DNA from: Psychrilyobacter sp.
GTDB taxonomy: Bacteria; Fusobacteriota; Fusobacteriia; Fusobacteriales; Fusobacteriaceae
Direction: 5' to 3'
NCBI GenBank assembly: GCA_023145315.1
Contig: JAGLEA010000044.1
Coordinates: 1 to 8,608, forward strand
Length of the DNA: 8,608 nt
Notes under the pieces: model-generated
Seen by the model: the letters and a program-made list of their open reading frames with translations, nothing else
Told to the model about the DNA's origin: nothing
Databases searched by the model: none
Made by a program: the position numbers and the translations under genes
Part shown: positions 1 through 5,847 of the stretch, one piece after another
Layout: each line of letters starts with the position of its first letter
Position numbering within the stretch: position 1 is the first letter of the stretch

Positions 1-116
1 TAGTTGAAAAATTTGGAACTGTAGGGATCAACAAAAGAATTGAAGGATTAGATTATATGAATGAGATGAGCGTTTGGAAAGCTACTAAATCAAATACTAT
101 AAAATTAGTAAAATAG
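1..116 (+). CDS. C-terminal end of a probable oligopeptide-binding protein (OppA-like), 5' truncated by window edge
   Basis: An open frame runs in from the left edge (first full codon at position 3) and stops at TAG 114-116, giving 37 visible residues that end in NTIKLVK. The fragment is too short to identify by motif. It is called a solute-binding protein because it directly precedes oppBCDF, where the extracytoplasmic peptide-binding lipoprotein is normally encoded, and because a hairpin terminator separates it from the permease genes, a common arrangement that gives more binding protein than membrane parts. The residues 'GLDYMNEMSVWKA' resemble the end of SBP_bac_5 family proteins, but this is a weak impression. 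The signal peptide and lipobox would lie outside the window. Any other gene ending here remains possible. Confidence 0.55.
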   Translation, partial: VEKFGTVGINKRIEGLDYMNEMSVWKATKSNTIKLVK

Positions 117-122
117 ATTGGT

Positions 123-158
123 AAAATCCTAAATTTATTTTTTAGGATTTTATTTTTT
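123..158 (+). terminator. Intra-operon intrinsic terminator between the binding-protein gene and oppB
   Basis: A perfect 11-bp inverted repeat (AAAATCCTAAA at 123-133, TTTAGGATTTT at 141-151) encloses a 7-base loop and is followed by ATTTTTT (152-158). It starts 6 bases after the upstream stop codon and ends 26 bases before the oppB start. The stem is AT-rich with only three G-C pairs, so partial read-through into oppB is likely. This fits graded expression of binding protein over permease. No convincing separate promoter is visible between 159 and 184. Confidence 0.75.
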
Positions 159-184
159 CAAAAAAAAATTAATGAGGTGAAAAG

Positions 185-1147
185 ATGTTAAAATATATAA
201 TTAGAAGAGTAATAGTTTCTATCTTTATACTTTTCTTAATGACTGTTATGATCTATACAATCTTTGCATTTGCTCCAGGAGGGCCTGTTGGGAATACTTT
301 AGACCCTAATATGACTCAGGAAGCTATAGCTAGATTAAAAGTAAGGTATGGTTTAGACCAACCTGTTTACTTAAGATATTTTTATTGGTTACGTTCAGCA
401 TTATCTGGTGACCTAGGTTATTCTATTCAATATAGTAAACCAGCAGCTGATGTTATTAAAAGTTATATGTGGAATAGTTTTATACTTGCAGTTCCTGCAA
501 TTATAATCTCAAATTTAATAGCGATTCCTTTAGGAGTATTATCAGCTGTTAAAAATAATAAATTTACAGATAAAATGATTACATTTTTTACTTTTGCTAG
601 TATCTCATCACCGTCATTTTTCGTTGCACTTATCTTTTTAAAGATTTTTGCTATGGATCTACAATGGGCTCCATTTTCAGGAATGGTTACACCTGGTGCA
701 GGGTACACAGGATTTGCCTATGCTATGGATGTTATGAGACATGCTGCATTACCACTTTCAGTTATGGTTTTTACAGGTATTGCTGGTATGGTTATATTCG
801 TAAGATCATTTATGTTGAATGTTCTTAGTCAAGATTATGTAAGAACAGCAAGAGCAAAAGGAATTACTGAATCAAGTGTTATATTTAAACATGCATTTAG
901 AAATACTTTGATACCTATCGTAACTATGTTCTCTGGAATTTTAGGTGGGTTATTTGGTGGAAGTATAATAATAGAAAGTATGTTTGGATGGCCTGGAATG
1001 GGAACGATATCTCTAGGAGCAGTAACATTTAGAGATTATCCATTAATTATGGCATCAAATATTTTCTTTGCAGTTCTTATGTTACTTGGTTATTTAATAT
1101 CAGATATTGTCTATGGGCTTGTTGACCCTAGGGTAAAACTAGACTAG
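185..1147 (+). CDS. oppB: Peptide ABC transporter permease, OppB/DppB family
   Basis: This is one of the two inner-membrane permease subunits of a peptide importer; it pairs with the next gene product to form the pore. The protein has 320 residues, usual for the family. It starts with the typical amphipathic entry and first span (about 9-30), followed by a periplasmic loop containing GLDQPVYLRYFYWL and GDLGYS (about 56-80). Further hydrophobic spans lie near 98-120, 132-155, 188-210, 243-265 and 287-312. The cytoplasmic EAA-type coupling loop, which contacts the ATPases, is at about 218-245 (TARAKGITESSVIFKHAFRN then TLIP). The C-terminus LVDPRVKLD is typical of OppB. The start is supported by GAGGTGA at 174-180. 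oppC follows after 8 bases. Peptide length preference cannot be read from sequence; dipeptide, oligopeptide or even nickel-type assignments share this fold, though the EAA loop and C-terminus favour Opp/Dpp. Confidence 0.93.
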   Translation: MLKYIIRRVIVSIFILFLMTVMIYTIFAFAPGGPVGNTLDPNMTQEAIARLKVRYGLDQPVYLRYFYWLRSALSGDLGYSIQYSKPAADVIKSYMWNSFILAVPAIIISNLIAIPLGVLSAVKNNKFTDKMITFFTFASISSPSFFVALIFLKIFAMDLQWAPFSGMVTPGAGYTGFAYAMDVMRHAALPLSVMVFTGIAGMVIFVRSFMLNVLSQDYVRTARAKGITESSVIFKHAFRNTLIPIVTMFSGILGGLFGGSIIIESMFGWPGMGTISLGAVTFRDYPLIMASNIFFAVLMLLGYLISDIVYGLVDPRVKLD

Positions 1148-1155
1148 GAGGAGTT

Positions 1156-2031
1156 ATGAATAATAAATCACAATCACCTCTTGCTATTATGTTTAAGAGG
1201 TTTAGAAGAAATAAAATGGCTATAGTTGCACTTTATATTCTAGGAATAATTGCACTACTAGCTATATTTGCACCTGTTATTTCAAAAGTTATTGGAATGG
1301 CTCCTGGTGATATAGACATGAATGTCCTTTTAGAAGGAAGACCAGCATCACCTAGTTTAGCTCATTTTTTTGGAACTGATGAAGCTGGAAGAGATATATT
1401 TATAAGATTATTATATGGTGCTAGAGTATCTTTAACTATTGGTTTAGTTGCTGTTAGTATCTCAACTGTCCTTGGTGTTTCTATTGGAGGAGCTGCAGGT
1501 TTCTATGGTGGAATGATTGATAATCTAATCATGAGACTTATAGAAGTAATCAATGTATTACCAGTAATGGTGTTACTTATCACATTAGTAGCTATTACAG
1601 GGCCAAATATATACATGATCATGGTTGTTCTAGGAATAACTGGTTGGACTGGTATTGCTAGACAAATTAGAGGGCAACTTCTAAGTTTGAGAGAGCAAGA
1701 ATTTATGTTAGCTACAAAAGCACTAGGTTTAAGTGACGCAAGAAAAATATTTATCCATCTTATTCCTAATACAACTTCATATTTAATAGTTTCAATCACT
1801 CTTGGAATGGCTGGAGCAATATTAAGTGAATCAATGTTATCATTTTTGGGATTAGTATCTCCTACAGCTCCTACATGGGGAAATATGATTAATGCTGCGA
1901 GAGAACTATATAATATCCAAAACTATCTATGGCTATGGGTAACACCAGGTGCTGCTATATTTATCACAGTTATGAGTTTTAATTTAGTAGGTACAGGACT
2001 TAGATATGCATTAGATCCAAAATCTAAATAG
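1156..2031 (+). CDS. oppC: Peptide ABC transporter permease, OppC/DppC family
   Basis: This is the second permease subunit of the peptide importer. The protein has 291 residues. The N-terminal cytoplasmic segment and first span (about 20-44) match the OppC_N pattern. The conserved FGTDEAGRDIFIRLLYGARV motif sits at 72-91, just before the BPD_transp_1 core. Core spans fall near 92-117, 127-150, 152-170, 207-230 and 256-280. The EAA coupling loop is at about 183-206 (FMLATKALGLSDARKIFIHL then IPNT). The tail GTGLRYALDPKSK has the usual OppC/DppC ending. The ribosome binding site AGGAGG (1146-1151) overlaps the oppB stop codon, so translation is probably coupled. oppD begins 11 bases after the stop. 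Nothing in the protein looks damaged. Confidence 0.93.
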   Translation: MNNKSQSPLAIMFKRFRRNKMAIVALYILGIIALLAIFAPVISKVIGMAPGDIDMNVLLEGRPASPSLAHFFGTDEAGRDIFIRLLYGARVSLTIGLVAVSISTVLGVSIGGAAGFYGGMIDNLIMRLIEVINVLPVMVLLITLVAITGPNIYMIMVVLGITGWTGIARQIRGQLLSLREQEFMLATKALGLSDARKIFIHLIPNTTSYLIVSITLGMAGAILSESMLSFLGLVSPTAPTWGNMINAARELYNIQNYLWLWVTPGAAIFITVMSFNLVGTGLRYALDPKSK

Positions 2032-2042
2032 GGAGGTGTAGA

Positions 2043-3035
2043 ATGAACGAAAAATTATTAGAAGTTAAAAATTTAAAATTATATTTTAAACTAGAAGAAG
2101 ATCAATCAATAGTAAAAGCTGTAGATGATGTGTCTTTTGATGTATATGAGGGAGAAACATTAGGAATTGTAGGAGAATCTGGATCAGGAAAAAGTGTTAC
2201 TACAATGGCTATTATGGGATTAGTTCCTATGCCACCAGGATTTATAGATGGTGGAGAAATAATATTTGATAATAAAGATTTACTGACTTCTTCAAAAGAA
2301 GAAACTAGAAAAATCAGAGGGAACGATATATCTGTAATATTTCAAGAACCTATGACATCACTTAATCCAGTTTTAACAATTGGAGATCAATTGACTGAAG
2401 TGTTATTTTATCATCAAAAATTAAATAAAAGAGATGCAAAAGCAAAAGCAATTGATATGTTAGAAAAAGTTGGAATAGTAGATCCTGAAAGAATTTTTAG
2501 TGGATATCCACACAATCTATCAGGTGGTCAAAGACAAAGAGTAGTAATAGCTATGGCATTATTATGTGATCCTAAGTTACTTATTGCTGATGAGCCTACA
2601 ACAGCACTTGATGTTACTATTCAAGCAGAAATATTAAAATTATTAAATGACATAAAAAAAGAATTTAAAACTTCTACAATATTTATTACCCATGATTTAG
2701 GAGTAATAGCAGAGATGGCTGACAGAGTTGTTGTTATGTATCAAGGAAAAGTTATGGAAGTAGCATCAATTCAAGATCTATTTGATAACCCTTTACACCC
2801 TTATACTCTAGGACTTATGAAATCTATGCCTAATATAGAAGAAGACTCAGATGTATTATACTCTATGCCTGATAAAATTGGACATCCAATAGCAGTTAAA
2901 ACTTCTAATGGATACACTTTATTAGAGGGAGAATATCATGGTACTGATACAGTTATCATAAAACATGCTAATCGTGAATTAAGAGTACATCTTCAAGATA
3001 GATCAGCAGAAAAAAAGGAGGATAGTAATGTCTAA
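2043..3035 (+). CDS. oppD: Peptide ABC transporter ATP-binding protein, OppD/DppD family, with atypical C-terminus
   Basis: This is one of two cytoplasmic ATPases that power the importer. All nucleotide-binding motifs are intact: Walker A GESGSGKS (44-51), Q-loop Q101, ABC signature LSGGQ (159-163), Walker B LLIADEP (179-185), D-loop ALD (188-190) and H-loop His217. The family-typical NPLHPYTLGLMKSMP follows at 249-263. After that, OppD proteins usually carry an oligo_HPY tail with a cysteine cluster around 'GCxFxxRC'; here residues 264-330 contain no cysteine and read IGHPIAVKTSNGYTLLEGEY. The tail resembles the equally cysteine-free part of the OppF tail downstream (both contain NGYT). Ribosome binding site GGGAGGTG (2031-2038) starts at the last base of the oppC stop. 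The 3' end overlaps oppF by 8 bases. Confidence 0.92.
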   Translation: MNEKLLEVKNLKLYFKLEEDQSIVKAVDDVSFDVYEGETLGIVGESGSGKSVTTMAIMGLVPMPPGFIDGGEIIFDNKDLLTSSKEETRKIRGNDISVIFQEPMTSLNPVLTIGDQLTEVLFYHQKLNKRDAKAKAIDMLEKVGIVDPERIFSGYPHNLSGGQRQRVVIAMALLCDPKLLIADEPTTALDVTIQAEILKLLNDIKKEFKTSTIFITHDLGVIAEMADRVVVMYQGKVMEVASIQDLFDNPLHPYTLGLMKSMPNIEEDSDVLYSMPDKIGHPIAVKTSNGYTLLEGEYHGTDTVIIKHANRELRVHLQDRSAEKKEDSNV

Positions 3036-3984
3036 AAATATTATGATAGAAGTTAATAATTTAAAAAAATACTATCCAATAAAAAAAGGTGTTCTTAAAA
3101 GAACTGTAGATCATGTAAAAGCTGTAGACGGTGTATCTTTTTCTATCAAAGAGGGAGAAACTTTAGGATTAGTAGGAGAATCAGGATGTGGAAAATCTAC
3201 TCTAGGTAGAACACTTCTAAATCTTTATGAAAAGACATCTGGTCATGTAAAGTATAATGGAATAGATGTTCATGATGCTGATAAGGAAACTCTAAATAAT
3301 TTAAGAACAGAGATGCAAATAATATTCCAAGATCCATATTCTTCACTTAATCCTAGATTAACTGTAGACCAAATTATTGGAGAAGCTGTTAAATTTCACA
3401 AATTAAAACCAAAGAATGAAATTAATGATCACATAGTAAGTATATCTGAGCAATGTGGAGTTAATCCTGATCATCTTACAAGATATCCTCATGAGTTCAG
3501 TGGTGGACAAAGACAGAGAATAGGTATTGCTAGAGCATTAGCGTTAGAGCCAAAATTTGTTGTTTGTGATGAGTCTGTATCTGCACTAGATGTATCTGTA
3601 CAGGCAAAAGTAATTAACTTATTGAAAAATTTACAAGAGGAAAAAGGGCTTACTTACCTTTTCATCACTCATGATCTTTCAGTAGTAAAACATATTTCAG
3701 ATAGAATTGCTGTAATGTATTTTGGAAGAATAGTAGAGTTAGCAGAAACTTCTAAACTATTTGATCATCCACTACATTTTTACACAAAAAAATTATTATC
3801 AGCTATACCTAAATCACATCCTGGGAAGAAAAGTAAGGATTACTCTAACTTAGGAGACCCAGAATGGCTTAAAATCCCTAACGGATATACTGTAGACGAT
3901 AGAAATCCTAGAAAAAGAGATACACCTACAGAACTAATAGAAGTTAGACCAGGACATTTTTTAGCTTGTTACAAGGTTGATTAA
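3028..3984 (+). CDS. oppF: Peptide ABC transporter ATP-binding protein, OppF/DppF family
   Basis: This is the second ATPase of the importer, forming a heterodimer with OppD. It has 318 residues. Motifs: the N-terminal KKYYPIKKGVLKRT segment typical of OppF, Walker A GESGCGKS (50-57), Q-loop Q101, signature FSGGQ (157-161), Walker B FVVCDES (177-183), D-loop SALD (185-188) and H-loop His215. HPLHFYTKKLLSAIP at 237-251 is the OppF-type C-terminal landmark. The remaining tail keeps only the final PGHFLAC of the usual oligo_HPY pattern; the expected earlier cysteine pair is missing, and a DPEWLKIPNGYTVDDRNP stretch is present. The start ATG lies inside the oppD 3' end, 5 bases after AAGGAGGA (3015-3022), so coupled translation is likely. 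Confidence 0.92.
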   Translation: MSKNIMIEVNNLKKYYPIKKGVLKRTVDHVKAVDGVSFSIKEGETLGLVGESGCGKSTLGRTLLNLYEKTSGHVKYNGIDVHDADKETLNNLRTEMQIIFQDPYSSLNPRLTVDQIIGEAVKFHKLKPKNEINDHIVSISEQCGVNPDHLTRYPHEFSGGQRQRIGIARALALEPKFVVCDESVSALDVSVQAKVINLLKNLQEEKGLTYLFITHDLSVVKHISDRIAVMYFGRIVELAETSKLFDHPLHFYTKKLLSAIPKSHPGKKSKDYSNLGDPEWLKIPNGYTVDDRNPRKRDTPTELIEVRPGHFLACYKVD

Positions 3985-3986
3985 TT

Positions 3987-4190
3987 ATGAGAGAAAAAGT
4001 AAAAGTAAAAAAAAAATTCAATGAATTTTCACAAAAAGAGCAAGATAATATTGTACAAAATAGAAATGATATAGATGGGAAAGAAATTATTTCACTAATC
4101 TTAAACCTATATAAAAAGTTTTTACCACTGCTTTTTATATTTCTAGGATTTATCCTATTAGGTGCGACATTAATATATTACTTTTATTAA
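3987..4190 (+). CDS. Small single-span membrane protein of unknown function, last gene of the opp unit
   Basis: I do not recognise this gene. It encodes 67 residues. Residues 1-44 are hydrophilic and charged (a basic start, MREKVKVKKK, then an acidic/Asn-rich middle). Residues 45-66 form one strongly hydrophobic segment (FLPLLFIFLGFILLGATLIY), predicting a C-terminal anchored protein with its soluble part most likely in the cytoplasm because of the lysines before the span. It starts only 2 bases after the oppF stop, with a modest ACAAGG (3971-3976) ribosome binding site inside oppF, and ends directly at the hairpin terminator. Position and spacing support a real gene co-transcribed with opp. 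It could be an accessory transporter subunit or simply an unrelated passenger; the sequence gives no way to decide. Confidence 0.6.
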   Translation: MREKVKVKKKFNEFSQKEQDNIVQNRNDIDGKEIISLILNLYKKFLPLLFIFLGFILLGATLIYYFY

Positions 4191-4191
4191 A

Positions 4192-4230
4192 AAAAATCCC
4201 TATCCATTAATCGGATAGGGATTTTTATTT
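4192..4230. terminator. Bidirectional intrinsic terminator between convergent units
   Basis: A perfect 14-bp inverted repeat (AAAAATCCCTATCC at 4192-4205, GGATAGGGATTTTT at 4213-4226) has a 7-base loop, ATTAATC. On the plus strand it is followed by TTTTTATTTTATT; on the minus strand the A-run at 4185-4196 reads as a T-rich tract after the stem. The hairpin begins 1 base after the small membrane gene stop and ends 3 bases before the stop codon of the minus-strand radical SAM gene (4230-4232). It can therefore end transcription of both units. Confidence 0.9.
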
Positions 4231-4928
4231 TATTGCTCAAACACTCCTAAATCTTTATTATCATATAATAACTCTACTCTTGGATTTGATTTTAGATATT
4301 CGTATTTTTTCATTAGCCACTCTACTAATTTTTTGTCTTGTTTTACCTCTGTCCCGTTATCTATAAATACATTTATAGTAATTTGCTTAAAGTTTTCAAG
4401 GCCAATTTTAATATCTTCATCTATCATTTTTTTAGTTTGTCCAATACTACAAACTAAGATACAAGCAGAGTAAAATTCACGACTTAACACTTCTAAAACA
4501 CTTTCTGTAATCTCAAAGTTTTTACCATAGTTATGAATGCGATAGTTATCATCAAAGGTTTCTACACCAATACGAAATCTAATCTCTACTCCACTAAATA
4601 ATTCTCTAATCTCATCTAATCTCTTGATATATCCGTAGTAAGCTTCAAAATATAGGGTTTTTATTTTTTTTGTTTTTACTACTAATTTTATCCTTTCCAG
4701 AGTTTCAGATGGAAGCTCAAATACTGATCCAGAATTAATAACTTCTAAAACACCAAATTCACCTGTAATCTCATCTAAAACTTCAAAATTAACTTTATTA
4801 ATCTCAACTCTATCACTCGAGTTATCCTCTATATAGTTACAAAATTTGCACTTTCCATAACTACATGGAAAACTTTTTAGAAGTACAATTTCTCTAATAT
4901 TTTTTTCTAATACCTTGCTATATCTCAT
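4230..4928 (-). CDS. queL: Small radical SAM protein, probable queuine lyase (QueL-like)
   Basis: The protein has 232 residues. Near the N-terminus, FPCSYGKCKFCNY holds Cys22, Cys27 and Cys30. This CX4CX2C spacing differs from the classic radical SAM CX3CX2C but is also used by Elp3-type enzymes (CPHGKCxYC), so a [4Fe-4S]/SAM site is likely. Later conserved-looking segments are LEVINSGSVFELP (61-73), LYFEAYYGY (92-100) and RFRIGVETFDDNYR (117-130), which fit successive strands of a partial TIM barrel. QueL enzymes are radical SAM proteins that convert queuine to preQ1 in salvage pathways; the identity here is inferred from fold, size and the preceding queuosine-precursor transporter and riboswitch, not from an alignment. 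The ribosome binding site is AGGAG (4936-4940), 7 bases before ATG. The gene starts 19 bases after the transporter gene, as an operon. A different radical SAM activity on a 7-deazaguanine is the main alternative. Confidence 0.65.
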   Translation of the reverse strand: MRYSKVLEKNIREIVLLKSFPCSYGKCKFCNYIEDNSSDRVEINKVNFEVLDEITGEFGVLEVINSGSVFELPSETLERIKLVVKTKKIKTLYFEAYYGYIKRLDEIRELFSGVEIRFRIGVETFDDNYRIHNYGKNFEITESVLEVLSREFYSACILVCSIGQTKKMIDEDIKIGLENFKQITINVFIDNGTEVKQDKKLVEWLMKKYEYLKSNPRVELLYDNKDLGVFEQ

Positions 4929-4947
4929 AAAATCTCTCCTAAATTTT

Positions 4948-5676
4948 TTAAATTTTCTTATACTCTATATTTTGATGTGTAATTTTTTTAGCTAGATACA
5001 AAAACGGTGTATCTAAAGTAGCTATTACTATTTTCATTAAATATGTAGTTGTAAAGATCTCCAAACATGTCTTGAAATCATAAAATCCTTCATAAGAATA
5101 ACCCATAAAATTAAAGCTAAGATAAAATGCTAGGTAAGTAAATATTGCAGTATCAAAAAATTGACTAAATATAGTACTACCATTATTTCGTAACCATAAA
5201 AATTTATCTTCGGGGAATTTTTGCTTTAATTTTTCAAACACATGGATGTCTATATTTTGTGATATCCAGTAGCAGATGAGTCCAACCATAGTAAACCTAG
5301 ATAGTGGACCAAATAATGTCTCCATGGCAACCTGAGAGTAGTCAGCTTGGCTAGGAGTGAAAGCAACTGAAATTTGTAGGAGTATAGTGGCAACTATATT
5401 TGACATAAGACCAATTTTAGCTCCCTTTGATGCAGCTTCTAATCCATATTTTTCAGAAAGTATATCAGTGACTAAAAAACTAGAAGCAAACATTATATTT
5501 CCTAATGTAGAAGACATTCCTCCTATTTCAATAGCTTTATTTACTTGTATTTGTGCTAAAATTATTGTAATGGGAATATAAGCATATAACCCATATTTAC
5601 CATATTTTTTATAAAAGAATAGGATGAATCCAAAGTTTACCATTAACATTGCAAACCATAATATTATATTGTGCAT
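4948..5676 (-). CDS. yhhQ: Queuosine precursor transporter, YhhQ/Vut_1 (DUF165) family
   Basis: This is a predicted inner-membrane importer of a 7-deazaguanine queuosine precursor (preQ0 and preQ1 in E. coli; related members also take queuine). It has 242 residues, slightly longer than the E. coli protein, with about six hydrophobic segments (near 4-22, 27-45, 58-72, 87-106, 125-139, 170-190 and a further one at 205-228). Family hallmarks are visible: TDILSEKYG at 70-78, the strongly conserved WLRNNGSTIFSQFFDTAIFT at 161-180, and a C-terminal LDTPFLYLAKK. The start ATG has AAGGAG (5685-5690) 8 bases upstream. The gene is preceded by a probable preQ1 riboswitch and followed after 19 bases by the radical SAM gene, both fitting a queuosine salvage role. 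Which base is imported cannot be decided from sequence alone. Confidence 0.93.
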   Translation of the reverse strand: MHNIILWFAMLMVNFGFILFFYKKYGKYGLYAYIPITIILAQIQVNKAIEIGGMSSTLGNIMFASSFLVTDILSEKYGLEAASKGAKIGLMSNIVATILLQISVAFTPSQADYSQVAMETLFGPLSRFTMVGLICYWISQNIDIHVFEKLKQKFPEDKFLWLRNNGSTIFSQFFDTAIFTYLAFYLSFNFMGYSYEGFYDFKTCLEIFTTTYLMKIVIATLDTPFLYLAKKITHQNIEYKKI

Positions 5677-5706
5677 TTCTATATCTCCTTATTATTTTGG
5701 TATTTT

Positions 5707-5735
5707 AAAATAAAAAGAGGGGAAATCCCCCTCTT
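5707..5735 (-). terminator. Intrinsic terminator in the transporter leader (riboswitch expression platform and/or end of the PBP transcript)
   Basis: On the minus strand, AAGAGGGG (5735-5728) pairs with CCCCTCTT (5722-5715) around a 5-base loop, followed by TTTATTTT (5714-5707). It lies about 50 bases after the aptamer and 14 bases before the transporter ribosome binding site. An outer helix is possible, GGTAT (5746-5742) with ATACC (5703-5699), which would extend the stem at the cost of bulges. It is GC-rich enough to terminate in this AT-rich background. It is the expected off-switch of the riboswitch, and also the only strong terminator downstream of the PBP gene. Confidence 0.85.
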
Positions 5736-5744
5736 AAAAGTATA

Positions 5745-5790
5745 CCAAAAAGTGTATAGTTTATTTTACAACTTCTATACAAGTCTTTGG
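5745..5790 (-). promoter_or_regulatory. Possible alternative (anti-terminator-like) hairpin of the riboswitch leader
   Basis: On the minus strand, the end of the aptamer tail CCAAAGA (5790-5784) can pair with TTTTTGG (5751-5745) with one G-U pair, and inside that GTATAG (5780-5775) pairs with CTATAC (5759-5754). The fold uses the same C and A bases as the pseudoknot of the aptamer, so the two are mutually exclusive, as expected of a ligand switch. It also uses GG 5746-5745, which could otherwise extend the terminator stem. It does not overlap the terminator core at 5715-5735, so a full anti-termination mechanism is not shown. Confidence 0.45.
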
Positions 5791-5820
5791 TTTTTTATAG
5801 ATGGATTTTTCGAACATCTA
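5785..5820 (-). promoter_or_regulatory. preQ1-I riboswitch aptamer upstream of yhhQ-queL
   Basis: Read on the minus strand: P1 is TAGATG (5820-5815) with CATCTA (5803-5798), 6 bp; the loop is TTCGAAAAATC (5814-5804); then comes an A-rich tail, TAAAAAACCAAAG (5797-5785). The run CTATAAAAAAC is identical to that of the B. subtilis queC-leader preQ1-I aptamer. The position of the ligand-pairing cytosine, just before the 3' P1 arm, holds C (5804), and U follows the 5' arm (5814). The weak point is P2: G5811-C5790 and U5813-A5788 can pair, but C5812 faces C5789. Known preQ1-I switches lower expression of preQ1 synthesis or transport genes when preQ1 binds, which suits the downstream transporter. 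A weak -10 candidate TAAAAT (5837-5832) lies just upstream without a good -35. Confidence 0.75.
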
Positions 5821-5847
5821 CCACATTGTGGATTTTATTATTAAATT

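Noticed and set aside
463..708. Open frame on the minus strand inside oppB
   Set aside because: It lies wholly antisense to a clear permease gene, has no convincing ribosome binding site and encodes no recognisable protein.
1503..1799. Open frame on the minus strand inside oppC
   Set aside because: Antisense to the conserved permease core; its composition is that of a shadow of the hydrophobic membrane codons.
5357..5581. Plus-strand open frame opposite the transporter gene
   Set aside because: Fully inside the well-supported yhhQ-type gene; no independent signals.
5821..5831. CCACATTGTGG palindrome as an operator
   Set aside because: It is short, occurs once and lies next to the aptamer; a small hairpin is as likely as a protein site, and no regulator gene is nearby.
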